Shown here: positions 21,942-33,073 of the stretch, in pieces | Layout: every line of letters begins with the position of its first letter | Numbering within the stretch: the first letter of the stretch is position 1 | NCBI GenBank assembly: GCA_004369085.1 | Contig: ML210243.1 | Span: 41,411 to 105,410, forward strand | Reading direction: 5' to 3' | Length of the DNA: 64,000 nt | Origin: Coprinopsis marcescibilis | Taxonomy: Eukaryota; Basidiomycota; Agaricomycetes; Agaricales; Psathyrellaceae | Notes under the pieces: generated by a model | What the model was told of the DNA's origin: nothing | Seen by the model: only the letters and a program-made list of their open reading frames with translations | Database searches by the model: none | Program-made: the position numbers and the translations under genes

Positions 21942-24721
21942 TCAAGACGATTTACCGGTGTCCTCCTTCAAGCTGACGATGCGGTTAAGGACGATGTAAT
22001 CTCCTTGTTTCCTTTCTGGCTTGGCGTCCGGTGCGTCATTTAGGCATTCCAATCTTGCGTCCTTGTCCAGGGCAAAGTAGGCCACGCGCAAGCCTTGGAA
22101 GCGGACGCATTCATTCCCGACCAACTGTTCAGCCGTTGCATGCGGAGTGTCATCATCGCTTGCTGGAGCGCTTCCCGTGGCGGCCTTGTTGGTGCGCTCT
22201 TTCGCTTCCACCCGGGCCTCCTCGAGCAGGCGTTTGGCAAGAGGCAAAAAGCCAACCTCGATCAACGCCGTTTTTATGACCTCGAGACTGTCGGGCGCGA
22301 TGTCATTTCTGAAATCGCTAGGCGGCTTGTCACTCTTGAATAGACGATGGAAAACGCGGGTCTCGTCAATCTTGACAGGACTTCCTGAAGGAGCATATTC
22401 TGCAACCCATTGGATGAATGCTTTCGGCTTCTTAGGTTGACCTTCATTCTCCAACTTGCAAATCAATTCGATGACTTCGCCGGTTGCCGGGTCGGTTTTG
22501 TATGATGTGCAGGTGATGGGATATGGTGCTTGGAATAGGCCAACTGTCTTTCCGGGTGCAAGACGGAAGTAGTCTTTGGAATCCTCTAGCCGGAAATCAT
22601 CCGCTTCGATATATATAGTCTTTGTGAAGGGGATGGTAGCAGTTCCGAGTGCTGAGATCTTGGGATGCAACGGTTTCTCAACGAACGTAACATAGCCATC
22701 TGGGAGGTTCTCGATGGTGACTTTCAACGGCTTGAGAACCATCAACAGACGTGGGACTGTGTTTTCAAGGTATTGCCTGACGCTCTGCTCAAACCGAGAG
22801 CTCTCGATGTTGGATGGGGCTGTCGAGATACCGAGTGTGCTGACGAAGGAGATGATAGCGCCAGGAGGAATACCCCTCCTTCTGAGTGCGATGAGGGTGT
22901 ACAATCGTGGATCATCCCAGCCGTTGACGAAACCTTCCTCAACAAGGGCCAAAATCTTGCGCTTCGACATGATGGTGCCCTCAAGATTCAATCGACCGTA
23001 TTCTGATTGCCTTGGCTTGTACACCTCCAAAGAGTCGCATAGCCAGTCGTAGGATTGTCGGGACGCAATAAATTCGGTGGTGCAGAGCGAATGCCTGAGG
23101 ACCTGATGTTGAGCGAACAGTAACCACTAGTTATGGATCGTTCACTCACGAAATGTTCTCGAAGCTATCGACAAGGCAATGTGTGAAGTCGTATGTGGGG
23201 TATATCCTCCATTTGCTACCGGTGCGGTGATGGGGTGTTTCAAGAACTCGGTAAGCAGTCAAGTCCCACATTTGAGGGTTGCCGTCGGAAAGATCCTGCT
23301 TCATGCGCAAGAAGGCTTCCTTTGGTTTGTACTTTCCGTTCTTCATCCCTTCGAATTCAGCCAAGGACTCTTCTACGGGTCGGTTTCTGTGGATGCAAGG
23401 TCTTGGTTGACCACGCTTCTCTCCTCGATCAATCTTGATTTCCTCCTCTGAAACCTGGTGAGTCCCAAGTAATAACGTAAGAAACAGAGACACTCACGGG
23501 TACAGTGGCAAATATAGGCCTTGTCTCTCTTGATGAGTTCTACAGCGAGTTCGTAAAGTTGGTCAAAGTAGTCGCTGGAGTAGGTGATTTTCCAAGGCTC
23601 GTAACCAAGCCATCGAACCATCTCCAGGATACTCTCAAAGTACCTTGCCTCCTCCTTCTCCGGATTGGTATCGTCATATCGCAGGTAACATTTACCGTTG
23701 TTGTGGGCGGCGTATCCAAAGTTGACGAAGATTGCCTTAGAGTGACCGATGTGGAGATAGCCATTGGGTTCTGGAGGGAATCGAGTCCAAACTTCACCAC
23801 CAGTAGCTGCGAGGTGTTTTTCGCGTAGGTGTGCGTGTATTTGAGGGTTTCCTCCAGGTTTGTGGAGGTTCCCGAGAAAGCCTTCCTCGAAGACAACCTT
23901 CTTCGCCGGGGCAGGGACTTCCGATGCCTTTTCTTTCGCGTTGGTGTCCTTTTTCGGTTCCTACATAAAAATGTAAAGACCTTAATCTAAGCGATTGGAA
24001 ATGCAATAACTGATACTCACCTTGGCCTTTGCTTTCGGTTGAGCTGCTGTCTTTTCTCCAAAAGCCCCTATGAACGCCTTCTCTACTGCGTTCTTTATAT
24101 CCAGAGGATTCGCCCAACGAAGATCAGGATTTGATTTGATTCCAGTAATAGTAGTCCCGAGCTTTTCCCATCCTGCGATTGCGTTCGCGGTTATGTACTC
24201 CTTTGCTTGCTCGTAAAGTTGGTTAGGTTCTATGCTAAAGCCTAGTGAATGTATCGATAAGTGTCCGAACCAGTTGAGTCGCGAAATATTCCTACCGACG
24301 CCACATTCCTTGTTGAATTCTACGGTGTCAACGGGAACAGGATGGATCTGAACGTATTTTACAGCAGCTGGAGACATAGTAGACCGCTAAGTCGTACTAC
24401 TCAAGGTTCAAGGACTTTGGAAGAAGACGCACCAGTTACTTGATCACCGGACTTGAGGTCGTTGTCGAGGATCTTTCCAATGACATAGTCGCGCTCTGGT
24501 TGAGCGAGCTCCGTCTTCGCTAACGCCAACGCAAGCCCAGCGATAAGACCTGCCTGCTTCTCTTCTATACCAGCCGCAACCGTTGCATTGCTCTCAATCA
24601 AACCCTTGAGAATGGCAGCATTCTTTGGGTTCTTAGCTGCCTCCGCTGCTTTGGCCTTCGATAAGCCGATGGTTTGGAAAAGCGCAACGTTTGGGTCCGC
24701 GTCTTTGCTGGGCTTTGACAT
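21942..24721 (-). CDS. GLN4: Glutaminyl-tRNA synthetase, cytosolic
   Basis: The N-terminal exon begins [16 protein letters not shown] and holds the eukaryote-specific GlnRS helical domain ([16 protein letters not shown]). Then [12 protein letters not shown] and the class I catalytic core with [16 protein letters not shown] (HIGH motif), [53 protein letters not shown] (MSKRK, the KMSKS loop), [15 protein letters not shown], and the C-terminal beta-barrel anticodon-binding domain ([30 protein letters not shown] insert). The enzyme charges tRNA-Gln with glutamine using ATP. About 820 residues, several introns, stop TGA at 21942-21944. Tail-to-tail with alpha-tubulin (235 bases apart). Confidence 0.96.
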
Positions 24722-25019
24722 TTAAGCTAACTTGTTGTGCGTCTGATTGATTGGGCGCCCGAGATAACGATACAAGAGTAGGTATATGGTGGGCACGAAG
24801 GACTAGACAAGGCTTCTTTGTTGCGACGGTCCTCGATAGTTTTGAGTCATTATCGATCCGCCTGCAATTTGTCCGAGAAGATAAGATAAGGTTCTGGGTT
24901 ATAGGGGCGTGTATACTTAACAGGAAATCGACTACATATTGTACAAGGGAAGGGGCCTCCGCTAGAAGTACAGATGGTATACAGTAAAAATATGGTGCGT
25001 TCAACTCGTTGGCCACGAT
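24722..25019. other. Spacer between GlnRS start and AAA ATPase stop
   Basis: A 298-base tandem spacer on the minus strand, which must hold the GlnRS promoter. No TATA or GCN4-type TGACTCA was found; nothing else is visible. Confidence 0.3.
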
Positions 25020-27489
25020 TTAAGCAAGATCGGCAGCAGTGGGGTCGATCTGGCGATCTGGACCACTCATCCTGACTCTGGCGCTATGACGGCTGTAGCC
25101 GCCGGAGAAGGTGCTGGGGCCTCCGGTGTCATAATGACGCTGCAATGGGTTCTCCTGCAAGCGAGCCAGTCGAAGATCTCTGTCTCTCTGATCTGTAGAA
25201 ATGCGGTCAAGGAGCCTTCGGTAAGACCGTCCATTGTCTTCATCGTCCCTTTCTTCGCGGTCGCGGCCACGGTGACGTTGACCATGGCTGCTATGTCGGT
25301 AATGCCCGGTTTCATATCGACGGAACGACGGTAAGTCATTAACTTGGAGATGGGCAGACAAGGCGTCGAGGAGGGCGCGGATGTCTCCTTTGTTACGAAT
25401 CTCCTCCTCTGTGAGCTGGCTGCGTGAGTCACTCTCAGAATCGAAGATTCGACCGGATTGTCTTCCGTTGTCTATGAATGGCGCAGAGTCCGAAAGGGCG
25501 TCCAAGACAACTCGGAGGTCCCTCTCGGTAGCTGAGCTGGGTCGGGGAGGGCGACGAGGAGCACCTCCGGAAGCATGTCCGCTTTGGTAATATTGACCGC
25601 CTTTATTGAGCTCCTTGCGAAGAATCTCGATCTCAGTCTTCAACAGTTCTGCAAAAGGTTGCTTCTTGTCAGCTTCGGCCCCAGCGAGGGTCACAAGGGT
25701 TGAGACGCTAGAGTAGGTGAGTAACGAGTAAATTGAAAAAGTACCACATGTTGATCACTTACAATGCTTCCTTGAGGTAAGCGAAGCTGAACCTATCGGT
25801 AAGCTTGGCGATATCGTCGACCAATTTGTCAGGGAAGTCGACATCGGGGTTACCCTCAAGCTTCTTCTGCCAGTAGATAACATATAGCTTACGCTCGTCC
25901 AGGTCAGGGTCATCAAACAGGCTGCAAAGTGGTCAGCTGACAACCCCTGGGCATGATTGCAAGACTTACTATTTCCTGTCAAATCGGCTAGGACGACTGC
26001 TCAAACCAGGGTCAAGACGGTCGAAGTGGTTCGTGGTGCCAATGAGCAGTAGCCCATCGTTTCCTTGAAGACCGTCGAGCTCGTTGAGGAAGAAGGAACG
26101 ATTCCCGTCGTTGATGAGACTGTCCAGATCCTCCAAGACGACAAGACAAGGCGCATTCTTACGTGCCAGCGCAAATACCTCTCTCATGGCAGCTTCCTCT
26201 CCTGCCCAGCCTGCAGAGTACGTCAGCAGAATAACGCAAAGAAAATAGAAAACAACTGGCTTTTGAACGTTTTGACGTAAAGAGGGTTGTATCCCTTCTC
26301 AATGCAGGTCTTCATAATTGCCTTGATGCTGATGGTCTTTCCGTTTCCTATAGTAAGGAGAGTGAGCATGGGCGTATCTGAATTGGCGTACTGCACGTAC
26401 CTGGCGGACCGTACATTATGAGACCCCGCTACAAGCCATCGTCTCAGTGGTCAATTGGAATTGGAGATCTACAGGGTGATTGAATTACCTTCCAGGGTAT
26501 ACCAAGGTCTTTATAGATCTTCTCGGAATCGAAGAATCCATTTATATCCTTCTGGAGACTCTTCTTGAAAGTGTCCTTCAAGATGACGTCTTTCCAATCT
26601 GCACGCTGAATATCAGAATAAAGGCTTCGGTCCTTCGCCCAGTACCCGTTGTACACCCAGATTTCGTTGTGAAGCTCGTTGGCCCAAATTCCTGCAGTAA
26701 GCAGGAGCAGGCGAGATTTATCTTCGTCGCCTAAGGGGGCTTCAGTGAGGCTCTAGCACTAGCATTCCATGTTGCCGCTTACCTTCGTGGAGGAGGAAGG
26801 TCTGAATGATTGGACCATAGACTGAAGGAATCTAGTGGGTATGTTAGTCATATTCCGATACTTAGTGCTCAACATATATTTACCGTGATGAGGTAGGCGA
26901 TATACTCATAGCCCTACAGCCATACGTTTAGCGATGGTCATTGGCGCCCCGCGCTCAGTAGCTAAGTGCCACTTACCTCCCAGGAGATGTTGAAGACACC
27001 AAGTTCGACCTTGTCAACAAGAGCACCAGGTACTTGGCTATAGCGCCTGTTAAGCGGAACGAAGAAGACGTTGGTGATGAGAGGGTCCTGCTCCACTGGC
27101 TCTGCGGCCACACCAGGAAGGCTGAGAATATTCATATCGAAGTCTCGGGTCATGACCAAAGAATGGTTTGGATAGAGGCGGCGCAATGTATCAGCTCTAG
27201 CCAATAGTTAGACAATGGGCGCGAGCGCTATGACGTGTAGATAGTTACGCTGGGATCTCAGGGTGCGCCCATGGAGCAGATGCTGTGAAAGTAGCCCCTA
27301 TTAGGGCCAGCCATAGCCAACTTTGAGCGGATTCCAGGGCTACGCACTCGTTTCTATTGACTGCTGGTACAAGTCCTTGGGATCTGGCTTGTGGGGAGGA
27401 TGTCCCGGCCCTTTCTTGGGCGGTCTTCCAAACACAACATCGACGAACTCGTCGTGGTCGAATTCAAAGCTGTCACGGCGTGCTGCCAT
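25020..27489 (-). CDS. AAA-family ATPase
   Basis: Starts MAARRDSFEFDHDEFVD (ATG 27487-27489). After an N-terminal domain (RRLYPNHSLVMTRDFDMNIL, YEYIAYLITIPSVYGP, EIWVYNGYWAKD) comes DWKDVILKDTFKKSLQ, then the AAA module: GLIMYGPPG|NGKT (Walker A, cut by an intron), APCLVVLEDLDSLI (Walker B), LLIGTTNHFDRLDPG (sensor 1), SRPSRFDRK (arginine finger), and the lid FSFAYLKEALVS. A C-terminal disordered tail is Arg/Asp/Ser-rich (SFRRYETGHYRHSSHG, RDREERDDED). This resembles uncharacterised fungal AAA ATPases with a single module. It does not have the BCS1 membrane segment. The cellular role is not evident. About 640 residues in roughly ten exons; head-to-head with SWC4. Confidence 0.85.
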
Positions 27490-27778
27490 TTCACTTGTTC
27501 TAGTTTGGCTTCAGGAATGCCCTTCAATGGGGGGCGGTTGTTGGTTGGGATTGAACTAAATGCTGCGATACTCTGCGCAGCAAGGTGTGGATAAGGAAGA
27601 AGCCTGGGCATGTGAGTCCATACAGGTAGGCTATACATATATACATGATTCAGTTGGATCAATTGATGCCAGTCGGTTGCTGTAGCGGTTGCGATCAGGC
27701 TGGATCACCCACGCGTCACTGCTTAACTCTTTCATCCATACCACCACTACCGTCCGGGACTAGTACAACGTGCAAGCC
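27490..27778. promoter_or_regulatory. Divergent promoter, AAA ATPase / SWC4
   Basis: A 289-base head-to-head spacer. ACGCGT at 27711-27716 lies 63 bases before the SWC4 ATG. A TA-rich near-palindrome (TATACATATATAC at 27632-27644) lies about 145 bases before the AAA start on the other strand. Confidence 0.4.
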
Positions 27779-29673
27779 ATGGCCGCTTCGGCAGCAGATA
27801 TTCGCAGCGCTCTGCAACTTCCAGAGTCAAGCTCAGCTGCAGGGCCGTCACAGCCAAAGCGCCAGGGAACAACAGCAACACGCAAGCCAGAGGGCATTTC
27901 ACGCGAACTCTATTCACTAATAGGTCCCTCCCAGCCTTTACTTGCGGCACAGCTCGCGAAACCAAGGTTCAAACAGAAGCCCAAATTTGCTAGTGCTGGA
28001 TCAAGTGCGACGAAATGGTAAATGGGTTGGCTTATTGGGATGAATTGTGGGAGTGACAATTACATTGTGTTAGGGAGTTGCGGCCCTTCCATAATTCTGC
28101 GAGAAAGGATGGACTGAAGTTGAAGCACTGGGCGAAAGCCTCTGAAGACCCTGATGCAGGCGAGTTGCAAATATCTGGTAGTCATCTCTTTTCTTACGTT
28201 GCGTGAAGAATACCCATTCGCAAAGTATAACGTCGAAAATCCACACCACGTCTTTTCGCAAGATGAATATACCCGATACCTGGAAGGTGACTGCCTTCCA
28301 AGACAGTTATAAATTGGACATTATTCACGAACGGACATGTAGAAACCCCTTGGACAAAGGAATTGACTGACTACCTTTTCGAGTTATATCGGGAATTTGA
28401 CGGCAGGTGGTACATAATATGGGACCGCGCAGAGTTTCCACCAGAATGCCACTTTGATATCGACGTGGGTGTCCTGTTACGCGCTATGAATAGCCACTCA
28501 TGTCTTTACCACGAACAGGACCTCAAAGACCGCTATTACGGTGTCTGTCGCAAGCTCATTCGTAATCGGCCGTGGCCACACGATGAGGCTAGCAAGGCTC
28601 AACTTCTCAACTCGCTCAGCTTTGATAAAGGTACGTCACTGAGTTACTGGCGTTAGGTTAGCTAATAACATACTTTTCAGACCGTGAAAAGATGCGCAAA
28701 CGTTATCTCGTCAACCTGGAAAGCCGAACGCCGGAACAACTTGCAGAAGAAGAGGCGCTCTATATCGAAATTCGACGCCTGGAACAGACCGAAAGACGCT
28801 TCAAGCGTGAGCGAGAGGAACTCATGCGCACCCTTGCTGGCTTGGATTCGGGCCTACCGGATATGATTGAAGATGATGGCGCACCGTTAGGAATCACGCC
28901 AGAGGTGCGGGGTAAAAAACGAAAAGGCGTACCTGGGGATGCAGAGAGTCCAGTCACACCATCAGCCGTATCGTCGATTTCATCACCAGTCAAGAAGGTC
29001 GCTGCACGAGATGCTGCTTACGGTGAGTGGTATCAAGAACAAGGTGGAGCAACCGAACTAAAACTCGTTGTAGATGCGCTGCACTGTATCATTAGAACTG
29101 GTGACGGTTCCGGCACAACAAAGGCAGCCCACCCTCCTGCCTTCCTTCGGTCCGCAAAGATCCCATGGCTTAAGAATAACTCGATACAAGGCAAGATTGT
29201 TCAGTCCTTCACGGAGATGGGTCTATCACCGTCGCGTCTCGTGATGCCGACGAAGGAAAATGTTGCGCAACTGGAGTCTCTGATCGAAGCTGTCACAGCG
29301 ATGGTGGAAACCAAGAAGCACCTGGACAAAGTCGAGTATGACATTCAGGTCTTGAAAAAGCAGCTAGATCCTCAGTCGGGAGATGATTCCATGGGAGAGG
29401 GTATTATCAAGACAGAGGATCCTATGGAAGTTGACGATGTGGGAGGAGAGATTGACGGGAATGATGGGAGGGCCCAAAGTGTCCTTAGCGGGAGGAGTGT
29501 ACGAATAAGGAAAAAGGCAAGTCAACAATCAACTATAAACCTTCCCGATCTAAGCCAGTATGTGCTCACACGACACTTTACAGACCCAACGCTCCATGTC
29601 CATCTCTTCCGTTGACACCAATGCGACCAGCCTTTCAACACGGGTCAATACAAAACGTCAGAAGCGTGGCTAA
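27779..29673 (+). CDS. SWC4: SWR1/NuA4 subunit SWC4 (DMAP1-like)
   Basis: Begins MAASAADIRSALQLP and contains GISRELYSLIGPSQPL, KWELRPFHNSARKDGLKLKH, EYPFAKYN, a SANT/Myb-like segment WTKELTDYLFELYREFDGRWYIIWDR, LKDRYYGVCRKLI, a coiled-coil (EEALYIEIRRLEQTERRFKRERE), and the DMAP1-like C-terminal region ending RVNTKRQKRG (stop 29671-29673). SWC4/DMAP1 is shared by the SWR1 remodeller (H2A.Z deposition) and NuA4 acetyltransferase. About 510 residues. Two introns use GC donors (28160-28208 and 29517-29583), chosen because only they keep the conserved frame. The last one leads to the coding tail TQRSMSISS; reading through it gives a different C-terminus and a stop at 29613-29615. Confidence 0.9.
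28160..28208 (+). other. Candidate GC-AG intron, SWC4 intron 2
   Basis: A 49-nt intron with donor CAG|GCGAGT and acceptor GTGAAG. It joins EDPDA to EYPFAKYN in frame. GT alternatives nearby either break the frame or leave a 32-nt intron. Confidence 0.55.
29517..29583 (+). other. Candidate GC-AG intron, SWC4 last intron
   Basis: A 67-nt intron with donor AAAG|GCAAGT and acceptor TTTACAG. It joins RIRKK to TQRSMSISS. The GCAAGT donor is identical to that of the REB1-like intron at 6853-6909. Confidence 0.6.
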
Positions 29674-29848
29674 TGCATTATAATCGTACTGGTGAAACAA
29701 ACATATAGTCATGTAACAGACTTGACTAGCAACATATAATCACATTGAAAGCAACTCAACAGAAAAGGGTTACATGGCAGACAGGGTAAATATCCGCGAT
29801 TGTCCAGAACAACAGGATGAAAGGTTGTGAAGTGTTGAGGGAAAAGAA

Positions 29849-30406
29849 TCACGGCTGAGTAAACCGAAGGACGAAGTTGACAATGATGGCCACTGGAGAA
29901 GATGAACACAGTCAGCGAATTAATCCGGAGAACCATGAGCTGTCTATACTGACCGAGTAATGAGACACAGAGGACGGTCTAAGCTCGACAAAGTGAGTTT
30001 GCGTTGGTAAGGGGGGTTTCAAGGAACGTACCGGTCCCAGCCTATCATCATATGGGCCTTTTCCTCCCCTCCGTATTGACGCTGCACGCCAGTGATATGT
30101 ATATAGGGCGTAAATCATGATTGCCATTGCTATTTCAAACAAGAAAAAGGTTGAGAGCCTCTTCGTTAGAAACCAACGATACGGCCATCGCAGATACGCA
30201 CCAACTACCGAGAACATGGCAGCGCTGATTTTGCCAACCCTATCGCCAAAGTTTAACAATCCGACGGCGAGGCCACCCAGGACTACGGTGAAATGAAGCC
30301 ATGAGAGGAATGTGCGTTCGTTGGCGAACGAGACCTTGGGCTCAACGCGGATGGGTAGGGCGATACGCTTTGTCGCTGTGCGTTGGAGGAGAGGTTGTGT
30401 AGACAT
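29849..30406 (-). CDS. VTC1: Vacuolar transporter chaperone subunit VTC1
   Basis: Starts [18 protein letters not shown] (ATG 30404-30406), then [34 protein letters not shown] (membrane span 1), [20 protein letters not shown] (span 2, after splicing an intron that begins GTGCGTATC), [20 protein letters not shown], and [15 protein letters not shown] (span 3), ending RFTQP. About 124 residues, matching the DUF202/VTC1 family. VTC1 is the small transmembrane subunit of the VTC polyphosphate polymerase complex at the vacuole and ER. The long open frame that ignores the intron would insert about 24 residues between spans 1 and 2 and is rejected. Two tiny overlapping uORFs lie 100 bases upstream (30495-30511). 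Confidence 0.93.
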
Positions 30407-30651
30407 TTGGGCCGCAACAGACAAATGCTGCGAGGGTCTATCGATTGGGTTCCCGTGGAGCTGGTGAAGGTACGAGATAGAGCCGGTACAGGAGTCAACC
30501 CGTCATTTCATTTGTGACAGGGCCTAGCCAAAAAAGGAAACCTACTCAGACGCACGTTCGTCGCGGACCAAATAGTAATGACCTCAGTCGCGAATTCAAA
30601 AATATTTCATCTCGAATAACTAGTCTACATATACACAGTAAGAAACCCACT

Positions 30652-31543
30652 TCATCGTCCGCCCAACATCCGTTGTCGGTCGGGATGCATCACTAGTCCT
30701 CCTGGCGGTGACCCATCGCTGTTAGGAGGTGGTGGGCCATTGAAATTTCCCCCGGCCGGAGGGAAGCTTCCTGGGGCCCCAGGAGGTCCAGATTGTATTG
30801 ACGCATTTGGAGGGAAAGGAGGTGAGCCTGCACCCATAGGCGGGAACGGTGGGGCGCCTGTATCAAGATTCCGTCAGCATTACTCAAAGCGACGGTGGAA
30901 GAAGCTTCACGCACCACCAGAGAAGGCACCTGGGGGAGGCATGCCGTTAGGCGGGAAAGGAGGAGCACCAGGTGGCATCATTCCTGGGAATCCAGGTCCA
31001 GGAGGGAAAGGTGGCCGAGCTAAACATATAAAAATCACCCGTCAGATACACAACATCAGAAGACGAAGAGCGTGGAGGTCACGTACGGCCTTGGAAGCTT
31101 CCAGGAGGTCCGTTGAAGCCCATAGGACCAGGAAAGGCCGGTGGGGGAGCAGAGAGATGCTGTGGGCCGAATCCGAATCCTCCAGGCGGTGGTCCTTGCC
31201 CATTTTCAAAGGCTGAGGTGATTTGGTCGATGATGCTTTGAGCCTTGTCATGTCCGAGAGCTGAGAAAGGTCAGTCACGCGTTTGAAAGACGGAATATTG
31301 GAATACGTACAAGCATAGTAGTCTCTGACATTCGCTAGGTGATTTCGTCCACTGTTGTGAGCCTTCCGCACTGTCAGGGAAGGGACATATTAGCGCCTAG
31401 CTTTGTTGCGGAATGAATTGCTTCTCACCTGAGGCGGAATCGTGAGTTAGAAAGACATCACAATAGTCGCAATAATGTTTCTAAGGTGTAGATGTCAGTT
31501 AAAAGCGGATCTCCAAAGATAAACTAAGAACACTTACTGGCAT
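30652..31543 (-). CDS. YHC1: U1 small nuclear ribonucleoprotein C (U1-C)
   Basis: Starts with a two-codon first exon (ATG CCA at 31543, then GTAAGT), spliced to KHYCDYCDVFLTHDSAS and VRKAHNSGRNHLANVRDYYA. The C2H2-type zinc finger CDYC...HNSGRNH is the U1-C signature. Then LGHDKAQSIIDQITSAFE and a Gly/Pro-rich tail (PPGGFGFGP, PPFPPNG) ending DRQRMLGGR. U1-C stabilises the U1 snRNP/5' splice-site pairing in spliceosome assembly. Family size and order of motifs fit. Divergent from LSm3 across 161 bases. Confidence 0.93.
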
Positions 31544-31704
31544 GGTGGTTGCTCAACAGCAAATTAGCTAGTGCTCGTCGAGTCAAACAGCGACCACATT
31601 GTGCTGGCGGAGTTGTCGGGGTTTGATTTAACCAACCACGTGCAGCCTACCAGGATCCGCTTGGCATTCCAAGGCGCGACCTTTTCGACACGACCTACCC
31701 AACC
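31544..31704. promoter_or_regulatory. Short divergent promoter, U1-C / LSm3
   Basis: Only 161 bases separate the two start codons, so the two transcription starts and their regulatory sites must be shared. It includes a CCACGTGCAG E-box-like CACGTG at about 31639-31644. The pairing of two splicing-factor genes suggests co-regulation; this is inference. Confidence 0.5.
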
Positions 31705-32161
31705 ATGGATTCTTCAGCTTCAGGCATCCAGGAGCCCTTTGATTTGATTAGACTATCTCTTAGTGAACGTGTTTCTGTCAAACTACGAGGGGATAGAGAG
31801 GTTTCGGGGATTCTACATGTATGAGGCACATCATTTCTTGGTTTCTGTCGACTCAAATGGCGTATGCAGGCATACGACGGCCATATGAATCTAATCCTTA
31901 GTGACGTTGAAGAAACTATAATGATAGTTGACACAGAGAGCGCACAAAATGGGCAAGAAGTCGTGAACGTACGATCCTTCCTGGCGTCACATTCCACTGT
32001 ACTGAGCAAAAGATCTAGGTCGCGAAGCGGAAAATGGATATGCTTTTTGTCAGAGGAGATGGCGTTATTCTTGTGAGCCAGATCTCCCAATGTTTACTGA
32101 CTATTGTCGAACGTGTCTTTATTCTTGACACCTGTAGGTATCGCCACCAGCTCGCACTTAG
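31705..32161 (+). CDS. LSM3: U6 snRNA-associated Sm-like protein LSm3
   Basis: Three introns are spliced to give about 96 residues: [52 protein letters not shown] (Sm1), then [21 protein letters not shown] (Sm2 with RGDGV) and PART (stop TAG 32159-32161). LSm3 is part of the LSm2-8 ring on U6 snRNA and the LSm1-7 ring in mRNA decay. Length and both Sm motifs are as expected. Confidence 0.94.
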
Positions 32162-32293
32162 TATGAGACGGAGGATTTCTAGCAAGTTGGGAGTCAGTAC
32201 GATCAGGGTTTCCAGTACGCTCGTTGCTTGGACTTACACATCGGAATCTCATTTCAGATCGCTCGGTACATGTTCTACTTGAGGGACTCGCTC

Positions 32294-32924
32294 TTATACC
32301 ACCTGTAGTTCGGTCACCCCTTCCGGTGCTTCCGACTGTAGCGGAGTCGTCTGCACCGATGTAGAGCCTTCAGGCAGCACTTCATCGTCTGATGCCAGGA
32401 CTATAAGGCCTGCAGGCCAGAGGCCGTCCCGGATCCAGGCAGCATGCACAATTCTTATCTATGCATGGGATGAGAAGATAGCTTATGGAATTGACTTTTC
32501 ACGAAACCATTCCTGCACATACAATCTGATTCATTGGGAGACCTTCATTGAGTCGTGATCCGTTGGAAAGATTCCTCCAAACCCTGTCGACCTTCTTCCA
32601 AGCCTCTTGATTATGTAGCAGGTTTGGCTGGTTCAGGACTAATTCTAGCTTCTGACGGGAAGAAGACTGGGGTTTTGGCTGCCTTGCCCTTTCCCAGCCT
32701 GGGCTCAGCCACAATTGCCTCCTGGCAGCGTAGAGTGCTGGACCTGGGGGTGGTAGGTCTGATTTAGCGAGCAACTCGTCGAATCTGGAACGCGGGGCAG
32801 TGGTTGCCGATGAGTTGGAATCATTTGCTGTGCTTGATGATTGTAGACGCTGGCTGCGCGATAAAGCTCTGCTTGATGACGACGACTTGCGTGGCGATGA
32901 GAAGAAACTACCTGAAACTATCAT
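32294..32924 (-). CDS. Uncharacterised protein, two exons
   Basis: ATG at 32922-32924; one intron (GTATGT...CATAG, about 32455-32515) gives about 190 residues. The N-terminus is Ser/Arg-rich. The middle has a well-formed block RFDELLAKSDLPPPGPALY, then RRQLWLSPGW, KKVDRVWRNLSNGSRLNEG, then IRIVHAAWIRDGLWPAGLIV, and ends GVTELQVV (stop 32294-32296). The Trp/Leu-rich blocks look conserved, but I do not recognise the family, domain or function. It is convergent with LSm3 (132 bases between stops) and divergent from GRR1 (150 bases between starts). Confidence 0.6.
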
Positions 32925-33073
32925 GGAGGAGATTTTGAAAATATCCAGGCTTGAATATAACTGCGAGTCTGCAGGACTACGAATGGTCTACTCCGGCACG
33001 TGATACAAGTCCATCAGTGAACCTTGCTCAACTTGACCTCGTTGCGTTTCTTGTCCTTTGACCACTGCCACCA

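Noticed and set aside
29584..29615. Read-through C-terminus of SWC4 (ending at 29615)
   Set aside because: It would give an unrelated tail, while the GC-AG splice gives a basic KRQKRG end expected of the family.
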